From the NCBI RefSeq assembly GCF_000223905.1, contig NC_015948.1, positions 372,001 through 436,000 of the forward strand: a stretch of 64,000 nucleotides of DNA. The letters run 5' to 3'. Positions within the stretch are counted from its first letter, which is position 1, and every line of letters starts with the position of its first letter. Both the position numbers and the translations under genes were made by a program. This document shows, piece by piece, positions 43,402 to 52,612 of this stretch. The notes beneath the pieces were generated by a model. It made no database searches. It was not told the origin of the DNA and saw nothing but the letters and a program-made list of their open reading frames with translations. This DNA comes from Haloarcula hispanica ATCC 33960 (lineage in GTDB: Archaea; Halobacteriota; Halobacteria; Halobacteriales; Haloarculaceae).

Positions 43402-44433
43402 ATGGATGGGAACCGGATGGCGACGGTCGTCGGGTTCGCGGCAGCACTGGCCGTCCTTGGGGGGCTGGTGTGGTTTGTCGGCATCGACGAGACGCTGGAT
43501 GCGCTCACCACGGCGGACCCGTGGGCGCTTCTCGCTGTCGCGGGCATCGCCATGCTCTGGCTCGTCTCGTGGGGGCTGGCGCTGTGGACGGTCCTCCGAG
43601 CGCTTGACGCACCGGTTGCGCCACACACAGCCGTTCTCGTGTTCGTCGCCGCCGTGTTCTCGAACAACGTCACGCCCTTCGGCCAGGCCGGCGGCGAGCC
43701 CGTGAGCGCGCTGTTGATATCGACAGCCGCCGACACCGAGTACGAGACCGGGCTGGCGGCTATTGCTACCGTCGACACGGTCCACTTCCTGCCGTCGGTC
43801 GGGTATGCCATCGTCGGCTTCACGTTCGTCGCCGCCGGAGCGGTCCAGTTGACCCGAAACCTGGCGTTTGCCGCCGGTGCTGTCGCGGTGCTCGCGGTCG
43901 GCATCCCCATCGCCGCCGTCCTGGGCTGGCGACACCGGGACCGCATTCAGGCGGCGGTCGTTCGCGGTGTCGCACCCGCCCTCGCCGCGGTGTCGAAGGT
44001 CGTTCCCCGGTGGTCCCCGCCGTCCGCCGAAAACATCGAGACACGAATCGAGGGGTTCTTTTCGGCCATCGAACGCATCGCGACGGACCGGCGGACAGTC
44101 CTCCAGACCTTCGGGCTCTCGGCCTTTGGCTGGCTCTGCCTGTCGGCGTCGCTGTGGACGTCGCTGTACGCCGTTGGGGCACCAGTCCCGGTCGAAGTCG
44201 TCCTGCTTGTCGTTCCCGTCGGGAGCATCGCCAGCGTCGTCCCGCTTCCCGGTGGGTCGGGCGCTATCGAGACGGTACTCGTGACGCTGCTGGTCTCGAC
44301 GGCCCCGATTTCGGCCGCCCTCGCCACCTCTGCGGTGCTGATCCACCGCGTCGGGAGCTACCTGCTGCCGACGGTTATCGGCGGCGGCGTCGCTGCCGCC
44401 CTCAGTGTCGACCGGGCCGCGTCCGAGGAGTGA
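43402..44433 (+). CDS. UPF0104/LPG-synthase-like membrane protein
   Basis: 343-residue protein with eight or so membrane helices, of the lysylphosphatidylglycerol-synthase TM family (UPF0104), which includes haloarchaeal AglD used in N-glycosylation. Seen: NNVTPFGQAGGEPVSALLIS, TVDTVHFLPSVGYA and VVPLPGGSGAIETVLVTLL, the conserved blocks. A lipid-linked transfer role is a family-level guess. ATG 43402, alternative 43417. Divergent from thiL. Confidence 0.85.
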   Translation: MDGNRMATVVGFAAALAVLGGLVWFVGIDETLDALTTADPWALLAVAGIAMLWLVSWGLALWTVLRALDAPVAPHTAVLVFVAAVFSNNVTPFGQAGGEPVSALLISTAADTEYETGLAAIATVDTVHFLPSVGYAIVGFTFVAAGAVQLTRNLAFAAGAVAVLAVGIPIAAVLGWRHRDRIQAAVVRGVAPALAAVSKVVPRWSPPSAENIETRIEGFFSAIERIATDRRTVLQTFGLSAFGWLCLSASLWTSLYAVGAPVPVEVVLLVVPVGSIASVVPLPGGSGAIETVLVTLLVSTAPISAALATSAVLIHRVGSYLLPTVIGGGVAAALSVDRAASEE

Positions 44434-44515
44434 CACTCACAGTTCCTGACGGGAGAGAGCATCGCTGCCCTATGGGCGAGTGAACGGTTCACGCCCGCCG
44501 ACTGCGAACGACGCG

Positions 44516-44523
44516 TTTAAATG
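44516..44523 (+). promoter_or_regulatory. TATA box of rps19e
   Basis: TTTAAATG lies 24-31 bases before the ATG at 44547, giving an essentially leaderless mRNA for the S19e gene. Confidence 0.6.
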
Positions 44524-44546
44524 ACGGCGACGGAAAGAAATCTGCA

Positions 44547-45008
44547 ATGGCTACACTCTACGACGTTCCCCCCGAGGAACTCATCGAGGCACTTACGGAG
44601 ACGCTCGCAGACGAAGACGACATCGAAGCGCCGGACTGGGCCGAGTACACCAAGACCGGCGTCGACCGCGAACTCCCACCCGAGCAGGAAGACTTCTGGG
44701 CGCGACGCGCGGCCAGCCTGCTCCGAAAGGTCGCCGTCGACGGCCCCGTCGGCGTCAACGCCCTCCGCTCCGAGTACGGCACCTCGAAGCAGGGAACGAC
44801 CCGCTACCGCGTCCGCCCCCACCACAAGACCAAGGGCTCGGGCAACATCATCCGGACGGCGCTCCAGCAGCTCGAAGACGCCGGCTACGTCGAGACCAGC
44901 GAGAACGACGGCCGCCGTGTCACCGGTGACGGCCGCAGCCTCCTCGACGACACCGCAGGCGACCTCCTGACGGAACTCGACCGTCCGGAGCTCGAACGCT
45001 ACGCGTAA
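44547..45008 (+). CDS. rps19e: 30S ribosomal protein S19e
   Basis: 153-residue archaeal/eukaryal small-subunit protein. Visible: LYDVPPEELIEALTETL, PDWAEYTKTGVDRELPPEQEDFWARRAASLLRKV (as adjacent short motifs), GSGNIIRTALQQLEDAGYVE. It is needed for 40S/30S maturation. Strong TATA upstream. It is followed by PDCD5, a gene pairing that is widespread in archaea. Confidence 0.96.
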   Translation: MATLYDVPPEELIEALTETLADEDDIEAPDWAEYTKTGVDRELPPEQEDFWARRAASLLRKVAVDGPVGVNALRSEYGTSKQGTTRYRVRPHHKTKGSGNIIRTALQQLEDAGYVETSENDGRRVTGDGRSLLDDTAGDLLTELDRPELERYA

Positions 45009-45095
45009 CTGACGCCTTTCTCGCTGTTTTTCAGCCGGCCCGTAGCTCCTGCTCCGAAATCGTTTTCCGACCGACTCCAGTACTCTAATACAACT

Positions 45096-45440
45096 ATGAG
45101 TGGCGACCCCAGCGAGGAGGAGCTCGAAGAACTTCGGAAACAGAAGATGGAGCAGCTCAAGGAACAGCAGGGCGACGAGGGCGAGGCGCAGGAGGCGGCC
45201 AAGCAGCAGGCCGACGCCCAGAAGCAGGCAGTCCTCAAGCAGAACCTCACCGACGGCGCACGCAAGCGGCTCAACACGGTCAAGATGTCGAAACCGCAGG
45301 TCGGGGAGCAGATCGAACAGCAGGTCGTCGCGCTGGCCCAGAGCGGCCGCGTGCAGGGCCGGATCGACGAGGACCAGATGAAGGAGCTCCTCTCGGAGCT
45401 GACGCCCGACTCCAAGAGCTTCGACATTAAGCGCCGGTAG
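45096..45440 (+). CDS. PDCD5 (TFAR19) family DNA-binding protein
   Basis: 114-residue helical protein with a Lys/Glu/Gln-rich N-terminal helix ([19 protein letters not shown]) and the PDCD5 three-helix core ([40 protein letters not shown]). The archaeal role is uncertain; probably DNA or ribosome associated. It is 87 bases after rps19e and its TAG directly abuts the ATG of the PP-loop gene. Confidence 0.93.
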   Translation: MSGDPSEEELEELRKQKMEQLKEQQGDEGEAQEAAKQQADAQKQAVLKQNLTDGARKRLNTVKMSKPQVGEQIEQQVVALAQSGRVQGRIDEDQMKELLSELTPDSKSFDIKRR

Positions 45441-46058
45441 ATGCGCTGTGCCCTGTTGTACAGCGGGGGCAAGGACTCGACGCTGGCGGCGCTCTTGCTC
45501 GACCCCTTTTACAACGTAACGCTCGTCAGCGGCTCCTTCGGCGTCCGTGACACCGACCCCGCTCGGGAGAGCGCGTCGGCTGTCGGCTTCGACCACGCGA
45601 CGGTCGATCTAGACCCGGACGTGGCCCACGACGCCGTCGAGCAGATGCACGACGACGGCTACCCGCGTAACGGCATCCAGCAGGTCCACGAACACGCCGT
45701 CGAAACCGTCGCCCGGGGCGACTGGGTCGCCGAGGCTGACGACATCGACACACTCGATGCCGTCGCCGACGGCACCCGTCGCGACGACCGGGTACCGACC
45801 ATCGAGCGCCCGCTCGCCCAGAGCGTCGAGGACCGCTTCGGCGTGGACTACCTCGCGCCGCTTGCGGGTATCGGCCGCGGCGCTATCGACGCGATGGCTG
45901 CAAACCGACTCGTGGTCGAGAGCGGCCCCAGCGCCGAGATTCCGAAGGCCGACTACGAGGTCGAACTCCGCGCGCTCCTGCGGGAGCGCTACGGCGAGGG
46001 TGCCGTGACCGACGTGTTCCCCGAGCACACGCAGTCACGCGTGCGGGGCCTGCGGTAG
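45441..46058 (+). CDS. PP-loop ATPase (asparagine-synthase/diphthamide-ligase-like)
   Basis: 205-residue ATP-pyrophosphatase. The PP-loop SGGKDS is at residues 8-13. The family adenylates a carbonyl or tRNA base, as in diphthine-ammonia ligase or tRNA thiolases, but no diagnostic second motif is clear to me. Starts at the ATG immediately after the PDCD5 stop (TAGATG), so it is co-translated with a gene of ribosome context, pointing to an RNA or translation-factor modification role. Confidence 0.8.
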   Translation: MRCALLYSGGKDSTLAALLLDPFYNVTLVSGSFGVRDTDPARESASAVGFDHATVDLDPDVAHDAVEQMHDDGYPRNGIQQVHEHAVETVARGDWVAEADDIDTLDAVADGTRRDDRVPTIERPLAQSVEDRFGVDYLAPLAGIGRGAIDAMAANRLVVESGPSAEIPKADYEVELRALLRERYGEGAVTDVFPEHTQSRVRGLR

Positions 46059-46095
46059 CCGTCAGCGGTTCGGTCCTGCGCGTGCGTTCGTCGGA

Positions 46096-46761
46096 TCAGG
46101 CGATGTCCCGGCTGGTGTCCACGTTGATCCGGTCGGTGAGGTCGAGGAATATCGGTTCGGTGAGCGCTCGGCCCCCGCGGAACTTCGGGACGAAGAGCCT
46201 GTTTTCGATGGCGTCGTCGTTTCGCTTCGTTTCGAGATCGAACACGATGTCGCTCGTGTACTCTGTCCGGTGGCGCTGTGACGGCGTGGAGCCGTGTTTG
46301 AGCGCGTACAGAACCGCAACGCTGTCGGTCTGTGTGAGTCTGGATTGCAGCGTTTCGAGGAAGGCCCGAAACTCCCCCATGTCGGCGCGCTCAAGTGGTT
46401 CGACCGGATCGACGACGAGGAGCGACTCCTCCGTGACTCCCTCGACGTGGGCGAGCGCGTCGCTGATCGGGGCTTTGCGGTCCAGTTGACTGACTGCGAG
46501 ATCGTCGTACGTCCCCCGCTGGGACCGCAGCGCCGACGTGACTGTTGTCGGTGCCTGTTCGCCGGAGAGATACACCGTCTCCTGCTGGGCGACGAACTCG
46601 GAGAGAAACAGCTCCGCCTGGCTCGCCGGTTCGGCGAGCAGCGTGACGAGGCTCCCTGTCGGAATGCCGCCGTCGAGCTTCCGGTCGAGTGCTCGAACCC
46701 CCGTCTCGAATCGCTGTGTCACTGTCTCACCCCGCGCGGCGTCCACCGATGCCTTGCCCAT
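46096..46761 (-). CDS. RecA/KaiC-like protein lacking a P-loop
   Basis: 221-residue protein of the haloarchaeal RAD55/HTR-like group. The N-terminal frame is that of a KaiC domain (TGVRALDRKLDGGIPTGSLVTLLAEPASQAE), but where GxxGxGKT is expected it reads LLAEPASQAELFL, so nucleotide binding is probably lost. Walker-B-like SLLVVDPVE remains. These proteins often pair with other signal components; function unknown. Divergent from hisS. Confidence 0.78.
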   Translation of the reverse strand: MGKASVDAARGETVTQRFETGVRALDRKLDGGIPTGSLVTLLAEPASQAELFLSEFVAQQETVYLSGEQAPTTVTSALRSQRGTYDDLAVSQLDRKAPISDALAHVEGVTEESLLVVDPVEPLERADMGEFRAFLETLQSRLTQTDSVAVLYALKHGSTPSQRHRTEYTSDIVFDLETKRNDDAIENRLFVPKFRGGRALTEPIFLDLTDRINVDTSRDIA

Positions 46762-47007
46762 CCCATAGGGCCACCCTCGATAGACCGCGTCTTTGTTGTC
46801 CCCTCTCTAACACGGACCGTTCCCCGTGTAGCCGGCCACTACCCTTTTGACGCCAGCGCGTGCCGGCCACGCCGGTCTGTCACGGACGGACTACTGGCGA
46901 AAGCAGCAGCGAGCCCCTGTCGTAGTGAGTCTCTACTGGGCGCGATTTGGTGGTCACGGCCAGCGTGAACGAACAGGTTCAAGCGCGCCCTCGCTGTAGA
47001 CGCGGAC
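46762..47007. other. Divergent intergenic region before hisS
   Basis: 246 bases with no gene I can support. Several frames are open but lack family resemblance. No tRNA cloverleaf or CCA-ended arm is seen, and no strong TATA box. The promoters of hisS and the RecA-like gene must both lie here. Confidence 0.4.
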
Positions 47008-48315
47008 ATGTACGACTCCGTCAAGGGCTTTCGTGATTTCTACCCCGAGGAGATGCAGGCTCGGCGGTGGGCCATGGACACGCTGGAAGACGTCGCACAG
47101 CGCTACGGCTTCCGGGAGATCGGCACGCCGGCTCTCGAGCCGACCGAGATGTACGTCGACAAGAGCGGCGAGGAGATCGTCGAGGAACTGTACAGCTTCG
47201 AGGACAAGGGCGGGCGCGAGGTCGCGCTCACGCCGGAGCTGACGCCGACCGTCGCACGGATGTTCGTCGCCAAGCAACAGGAACTCTCGAAGCCAATCAA
47301 GTGGGTGTCGACGCGGCCGTTCTGGCGCTACGAGGAGCCCCAACAGGGCCGGTTCCGGGAGTTCTACCAGACTAACGTCGACATCTTCGGGTCGGCGGAG
47401 CCGACGGCCGACGCCGAGATTCTGGCCGTCGCCGTGGACATGCTCACCGACCTCGGGCTCACCGCCGAGGATTTCGAAATCCGCGTCTCCCACCGGGACA
47501 TCCTCGCGGGCGTGCTGGAGTCCTTCGGGGCCGACGTGGACGTGCCCGAAGCGATTCGCGCAGTCGACAAGCGGGCGAAAGTCGACCACGACGACTACCT
47601 TGACGCGCTCGTCGAGGCGGGGCTCAACTACGGGCAGGCCGACAAATTCGACGAGATGCTGCAGATCGATGCCGAGGAAATCGAAACGCTCGCGGACCTC
47701 ACCGGCTCCGAGGACGTCCGCGCGGCGACTGACAATCTTCAGGCGGTGCTCGACGCCGCCGAGGACTTCGGCGTCCGCGAGCACCTCACCGTCTCGTTGA
47801 CGACCGCGCGCGGGCTGGACTACTACACCGGCGTCGTCTTCGAGTGCTTCGATTCGACGGGCGAGGTGTCCCGCTCGGTGTTTGGCGGCGGCCGCTACGA
47901 CGATCTCATCGAGGGCTTCGGCGGCCAGCCGACGCCGGCCGTCGGCTTCGCGCCCGGCCACGCCACCCTTCAGTTGCTCTGCCAGCGCGCCGGCGTCTGG
48001 CCCGCTGAGGAGCTATCGACGGATTACTACGTCCTGCAGGTCGGCGACACGCGCCCGACCGCGGCCCGCATCGCTCGCGACCTGCGCGAGCGCGGCCACG
48101 TCGTCGAGAGCGACGTCGCCGACCGCTCCTTTGGCGCGCAGATGGGCTACGCAGACGGCATCAACGCCGAGACGGTCGTCATCGTCGGCGAGCAGGACCT
48201 CGAAAACGACGAGGTGACGCTCAAGGAGATGGACGACGGCGAGCAGATCAGCGTCCCGCTCTCGGCGTTCCCGGGCGACCACGACCGGCCGACGTTCGAG
48301 GACTTCGCGGAGTAA
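47008..48315 (+). CDS. hisS: Histidyl-tRNA synthetase
   Basis: 435-residue class II synthetase. Motif 1 region YDSVKGFRDFYPEEMQARRWAMDTL, motif 2 FWRYEEPQQGRFREFYQ, histidine loop ARGLDYYTGVVFE, motif 3 in FGGGRYDDLIEGFGG. The C-terminal anticodon-binding domain spans about residues 330-435. Single gene; ATG 47008. Confidence 0.96.
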   Translation: MYDSVKGFRDFYPEEMQARRWAMDTLEDVAQRYGFREIGTPALEPTEMYVDKSGEEIVEELYSFEDKGGREVALTPELTPTVARMFVAKQQELSKPIKWVSTRPFWRYEEPQQGRFREFYQTNVDIFGSAEPTADAEILAVAVDMLTDLGLTAEDFEIRVSHRDILAGVLESFGADVDVPEAIRAVDKRAKVDHDDYLDALVEAGLNYGQADKFDEMLQIDAEEIETLADLTGSEDVRAATDNLQAVLDAAEDFGVREHLTVSLTTARGLDYYTGVVFECFDSTGEVSRSVFGGGRYDDLIEGFGGQPTPAVGFAPGHATLQLLCQRAGVWPAEELSTDYYVLQVGDTRPTAARIARDLRERGHVVESDVADRSFGAQMGYADGINAETVVIVGEQDLENDEVTLKEMDDGEQISVPLSAFPGDHDRPTFEDFAE

Positions 48316-48376
48316 CGCGACCGAGCCATCGGTCCGCGACAGTAGCTTTTTGCGACCACCGTGTCGAGTAGTCGAC

Positions 48377-48799
48377 ATGCAGCTCCCCTCCATCGCCCTC
48401 CCGAGGTGGAAGCTCGTCGCGACCATCGCGATACTGTCGACGGGCCTTGCTATGCTCGCAGGTGCGGCCGGCCTTGGCGGGTCGATTGCACCGGTGTCGA
48501 TCATCCTCGGCTGGTTCATTCTGGCCCCGCTCGTCGCCCTTCTGGGTTCGAAACTACCGATGATCGAGTCCCCGGAAGACGAGACAGCCCAGGATGAAAC
48601 CGATGCACCCAACGCAACGGAACCGACGGTGGACCCGGTCGATCACCTCCGAGAGCGCTACGCCCGCGGTGAACTGACAGACAGCGAGTTCGAGCGGCGG
48701 CTGGACCGCCTGCTGGAGACCGAATCGCTCTCAGCGACCAGCGAGGCAGAGAACACGACCGGTGAGGCCGACAGGGAAGTCAGCCTCGAAACCGAGTGA
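48377..48799 (+). CDS. Membrane protein with C-terminal SHOCT domain
   Basis: 140-residue protein: two membrane helices (about 15-60), an acidic linker, then a SHOCT-type helical pair (DPVDHLRERYARGELTDSEFERRLDRLLE), usually an oligomerisation module at the end of short membrane proteins. ATG 48377 is chosen. Function unknown. Confidence 0.8.
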   Translation: MQLPSIALPRWKLVATIAILSTGLAMLAGAAGLGGSIAPVSIILGWFILAPLVALLGSKLPMIESPEDETAQDETDAPNATEPTVDPVDHLRERYARGELTDSEFERRLDRLLETESLSATSEAENTTGEADREVSLETE

Positions 48800-48862
48800 A
48801 CTGGCGAGTCATCGCCATCTGGCCGTACCGCGGGTGCGTGTGCAGCCGAGGCACTTGCGGCC

Positions 48863-49131
48863 TCACTCCTTCGAGCTAACGACCTCGAGATCACTGTCGG
48901 TCAGGCGAACGTGCAGAAGCGCATCGTCCGGGCCCGGATCGACCACGTCGTCGAGTTCGGGCGCACAGCCGGTCATTCCGAGGTCGTTGAAGCCATAGGC
49001 GCCACAGATCACCGCGTCGACCAGCCGGTGATAAGTGCCGTCCCGCTCGGTCGCCAGCAGGTAGCCCACGCCCTCGATTGCCGTGTCACACGCCGTGCAG
49101 GTCAGTGTCTCTGGATGCGAGGGGGGTCCAT
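48863..49131 (-). CDS. Small CxxC protein with apparent frameshift
   Basis: The intact frame runs 48863-49069 from a GTG (68 residues), but coding sequence continues upstream as TLTCTACDTAIEG without a start codon. A leaderless ATG at 49129-49131, 24-31 bases below a TATA-like CGATAAGT, is out of frame. The two frames join if one base is added to the six-G run at 49121-49126 (or two removed), giving an 89-residue protein MDPPSHPETLTCTACD... with the CxxC near its start. So the gene is frameshifted here, or the run is miscounted. Function unknown. Confidence 0.6.
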
Positions 49132-49191
49132 AACTCCGCCTTCGCGTAGCCGCTACTTATCGCTGTGTGCGGCTGTTCGTGAATTTCCCGG

Positions 49192-49698
49192 TCAGAGCGC
49201 CCGTTCCATCTCCATTTCCACGCGCTCTTTGGCGATCGTCTCGAAGCCGACCGACTCGTACAGCGCTCGTGCGACGTGGTTGGTGTTCGAGACGGAGAGC
49301 CAGACCCGTTCGAGGCCGTTCTCCTGGCCGTAGCCAAGCAGCACGCGGATGAGTTGTGAGCCGATCCCGGCGTGCTGGTAGTCCGGATGGACGAAAATCG
49401 CCAGTTCCGAGGTGTCCTGATAGGGGACGAGGACGGCGTGGCCGACGGATTGCTCCTCGTGCCAAGCGACGACGTTCAGGCCGTCTTCGACGAGATTCGG
49501 CAGCCAGTCGCGGATGTCCGCTTCCGTCCGGGGTGGGACGCCCTGTGACCGGGAGTCGGGCCCGAAGTCAACATACATCTCCACCAGCGGGTCGATGGCG
49601 CCGTCATAGGCCTCGATTGTCACCGTCCGCCCGTCGTTGTCGGTGAACGTTTCGGGCGGGCGGGGGAAGTCGTGATCCGCCGCGGCGGCGTTGGACAT
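49192..49698 (-). CDS. GNAT family N-acetyltransferase
   Basis: 168-residue acetyltransferase with the acetyl-CoA loop IFVHPDYQHAGIGSQLIRVLLGY and the C-terminal VSNTNHVARALYESVGFETI. The N-terminal half contacts the unknown substrate. ATG 49696-49698 starts MSNAAAADHD; the open frame upstream to 50028 is antisense to truA. Same strand as the frameshifted small gene, opposite to truA. Confidence 0.88.
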   Translation of the reverse strand: MSNAAAADHDFPRPPETFTDNDGRTVTIEAYDGAIDPLVEMYVDFGPDSRSQGVPPRTEADIRDWLPNLVEDGLNVVAWHEEQSVGHAVLVPYQDTSELAIFVHPDYQHAGIGSQLIRVLLGYGQENGLERVWLSVSNTNHVARALYESVGFETIAKERVEMEMERAL

Positions 49699-49793
49699 AC
49701 TCCCACCTTTGTTCTCAGCATGCCTAAGTTCGTCTATCCTTCCCAGCGACTGAGATTCGGGTGAGACAAGTGGCTCGCAGTCGACAAATCGGT

Positions 49794-50621
49794 ATGCGCG
49801 CCTATCGCGTGGCCTACGACGGCCGACCGTATCACGGGTTCCAGCGCCAGCCCGACGTCGACACTGTCGAGGGGCGACTGCGCTCGGCGCTCGTCCGCCT
49901 CGGCGTCTGCGAGCGCGGCGACGGCTTGCCCGAGTGCTACGCGGCCGCTGGTCGGACTGACGCCGGTGTGTCCGCGCGGGCACAGACAGTCGCCTTCGAC
50001 GCGCCGGCGTGGCTCTCACCGGCGGCATTCAACGGCGAACTTCCGGACGACATCCGTGTGTGGGCCAGTGTCGATGTCTCCGAGGGCTTCCATGCGACCC
50101 ACGACGCCACCGAACGCACCTACACCTACTACCTGTACGCGCCGACGGACGCAGACCGACTCGGACGCGAACCGGTCAACGACGAGCGGTGGGGCGAGGC
50201 CGTCGACGCACTCGCCGGGAGCCACGACTTCCACAATCTCACGTCCGACGACACCGGCACTGAGCGCACGGTGGACATCGACTGGACGCGAGACGGCCAG
50301 TTCCTCGTCGTTCGGCTCACGGCCGGCGGGTTCTGCCGCCAGCTGGTTCGTCGGCTCGTCTCGCTCGCGGCGGCTGTCGCGGACGGCTCCGCCCAGCTGT
50401 CGAAGGTCGACCGTATCCTCTCGCCGGAGTCCGCCAGCGGCCCCGACGGCGTCCCGCCTGCCCCGCCCGAACCACTGGTGCTGACCGACGTCCGTTACCC
50501 GAATGTGACTTTTTCTCGGGACGAGGACGCCGCTGCGGACGCACGGGCGGTCTTCGAACACCGACGCACCGAAGCCCGCACGACAGCGCGAGTCGCCGAC
50601 CACATAACCGACGGGCTGTAG
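49794..50621 (+). CDS. truA: tRNA pseudouridine synthase A
   Basis: 275-residue enzyme forming pseudouridine in the anticodon arm of tRNAs (positions 38-40 in the family). Catalytic Asp56 in AAGRTDAGVSA, substrate-binding YDGRPYHGFQRQP at the start, and RLTAGGFCRQLVRRLVSL near the C-terminus. ATG 49794, MRAYRVAYDG. Confidence 0.94.
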   Translation: MRAYRVAYDGRPYHGFQRQPDVDTVEGRLRSALVRLGVCERGDGLPECYAAAGRTDAGVSARAQTVAFDAPAWLSPAAFNGELPDDIRVWASVDVSEGFHATHDATERTYTYYLYAPTDADRLGREPVNDERWGEAVDALAGSHDFHNLTSDDTGTERTVDIDWTRDGQFLVVRLTAGGFCRQLVRRLVSLAAAVADGSAQLSKVDRILSPESASGPDGVPPAPPEPLVLTDVRYPNVTFSRDEDAAADARAVFEHRRTEARTTARVADHITDGL

Positions 50622-50673
50622 TCCCTCGTCGCTGAAACGAAGGCTTACTTCGGCCCCGTCCCAAGAGCGGGCT

Positions 50674-52464
50674 ATGAGTTCGGTACCCGCACGGAGCGAC
50701 ATCGACGAGGCGTACAAGTGGGACCTCGACTCCCTCTACGCCAGCGACGAGGATTGGGAAGCCGCCTACGAGGAGGCGGAGGAACTGATCGAGGACCTGT
50801 CCGCCTACGAAGGACGGGCCACCGAGGACGCTGCGACGCTGTTAGAAACCCTTGAGACCTACGAGGAACTGATGCGGACGGTGTCGAACGTCGCCGCCTA
50901 CGCCCGGATGCGCCGGGACGAGGACACGACAGACGACACGTACCAGGCGCTGACTGCCCGCTCGCAGTCCCTCTCATCCGAGGCCAGTTCGGCTGCCTCG
51001 TTCCTCGACCCGGAACTGCAGGATTTGGACTACGACGATATCGAGGCGATGCTCGACGCGGAACCGGGGCTGGAGCCCTACGAGCATTACTTCGACGACG
51101 TGCTCCGGATGAAAGACCACACTCGCTCGGCCGAGGTCGAGAATCTCCTTGCGGAACTCGGTGAGGTCACCGGCGCGCCCGGCGAGGTGTACAACATGCT
51201 GGCCAACGCCGACATGGAGTTCCCGACCGTCGAGGACCCCGACGGCGACCAGCAGCCGATCACGCTCAACAACTTCACGACGCTGCAGAAACACCCCGAC
51301 CGGGAGTTCCGCCAGCGCGTCTACAGGGCGTTCTACGACGAGTGGGAGACGGTCCGAAACGCGGTCGGCACGGCCTACAAGAACGCCGTCAAAACGGACG
51401 TGAAGATGGCCAACGCCCGGGACTACGACACCGCTCGCGAGGCAGCACTGGACGGCCCGAACGTCCCCGTCGAGGTGTACGATACGCTCGTCGACACCGT
51501 CCACGATAACCTCGACACGCTCCATCGCCATGCCGACCTCAAGCGCCAGTCAATCGGGGCCGACGAACTCCGGATGTGGGACCTCTACGTCCCGCTCGTC
51601 CAGGAGGAATCCCCCGAAATCGAGTACGAACAGGCCTGCGAGTACGTCACCGAGGCCGTCGCGCCGCTGGGCGATGACTACCAGTCCCGGCTCGCCGACG
51701 GGCTGGACTCGCGGTGGGTCGACGTCTACGAGACCGAGCACAAGCAGTCCGGCGCGTACTCCGGCGGGACCTACGACTCCCAGCCGTTCATCCTGATGAA
51801 CTACCAGGACGACGTGGAGTCGATGTACACGCTGGCCCACGAACTCGGCCACTCGATGCACTCGGAGTACACCAGCGAGGAACAGCCCTACGTCTACTCC
51901 GGCTACGAGATATTCGTCGCCGAGGTCGCGAGCACCGTCAACGAGACGTTGCTGACCCACCACCTGCTGGATACCGTCGAGGACGAACGCCTGCGCCGAC
52001 ATATCCTCAACGAGTACCTCGAGCGGTTCCGGTCGACGCTGTACCGCCAGACGATGTTCGCCGAGTTCGAGCACCGCACCCACGAGATGTCCGAGGCCGG
52101 CGAGCCGCTGACCCCCGACCGCCTGGACGACCTCTATCGGGACCTCAAGGGCGACTACTACGAGCCGGCGGTACTCGACGACCGCATCGCCCGCGAGTGG
52201 ATGCGCATCCCGCACTTCTACCGGGCGTTCTACGTCTACCAGTACGCGACCGGGATTTCGGCGGCCGTCGCACTCGTCGACGGCATCCTCGATGAGGGCG
52301 AACCCGCCGCCCAGCGGTACGTCGACTTCCTCCGGAGCGGGTCGCGGCAGTACCCGCTGGAGCTGCTTCGCGACGCCGGCGTCGACATGGCCAGTCCTGA
52401 CCCCGTCGAGTCCGCCCTCTCGACGTACAGCGAGTACCTCGACGAGTTCGCCGAGCTGCTGTAG
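50674..52464 (+). CDS. pepF: Oligoendopeptidase F (M3 metallopeptidase)
   Basis: 596-residue zinc peptidase of the M3B family degrading peptides of about 6-18 residues. Active site HELGHSMHSEY near residues 389-399 with downstream Glu in FVAEVASTVNE. An N-terminal helical lobe (LYASDEDWEAAYEEAEELIED region) is family-typical. Cytosolic, no signal peptide. It is next to PAN, suggesting a protein-turnover neighbourhood: proteasome products are its natural substrates. Confidence 0.95.
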   Translation: MSSVPARSDIDEAYKWDLDSLYASDEDWEAAYEEAEELIEDLSAYEGRATEDAATLLETLETYEELMRTVSNVAAYARMRRDEDTTDDTYQALTARSQSLSSEASSAASFLDPELQDLDYDDIEAMLDAEPGLEPYEHYFDDVLRMKDHTRSAEVENLLAELGEVTGAPGEVYNMLANADMEFPTVEDPDGDQQPITLNNFTTLQKHPDREFRQRVYRAFYDEWETVRNAVGTAYKNAVKTDVKMANARDYDTAREAALDGPNVPVEVYDTLVDTVHDNLDTLHRHADLKRQSIGADELRMWDLYVPLVQEESPEIEYEQACEYVTEAVAPLGDDYQSRLADGLDSRWVDVYETEHKQSGAYSGGTYDSQPFILMNYQDDVESMYTLAHELGHSMHSEYTSEEQPYVYSGYEIFVAEVASTVNETLLTHHLLDTVEDERLRRHILNEYLERFRSTLYRQTMFAEFEHRTHEMSEAGEPLTPDRLDDLYRDLKGDYYEPAVLDDRIAREWMRIPHFYRAFYVYQYATGISAAVALVDGILDEGEPAAQRYVDFLRSGSRQYPLELLRDAGVDMASPDPVESALSTYSEYLDEFAELL

Positions 52465-52612
52465 GGCGGCCAGTAGCTATCCGGTGCCTGTCTGGCTGTT
52501 CGAGCCACCGGTCTAACCGAACGCTACAGCCCCGTCTCGACACGGATAACTGTTTCACCCCCTGTGACCCGAAGGCACTTTGTGTCTCAACCGTATAGTA
52601 CCGACCATCCAA

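Noticed and set aside
42748..44436. 562-codon minus-strand frame over the UPF0104 and thiL genes
   Set aside because: Arg/Asp/Gly-rich shadow of two real genes on other frames.
46762..47007. Possible tRNA or small RNA upstream of hisS
   Set aside because: No acceptor stem, T-arm consensus GTTCGAATC or CCA context could be found on either strand.
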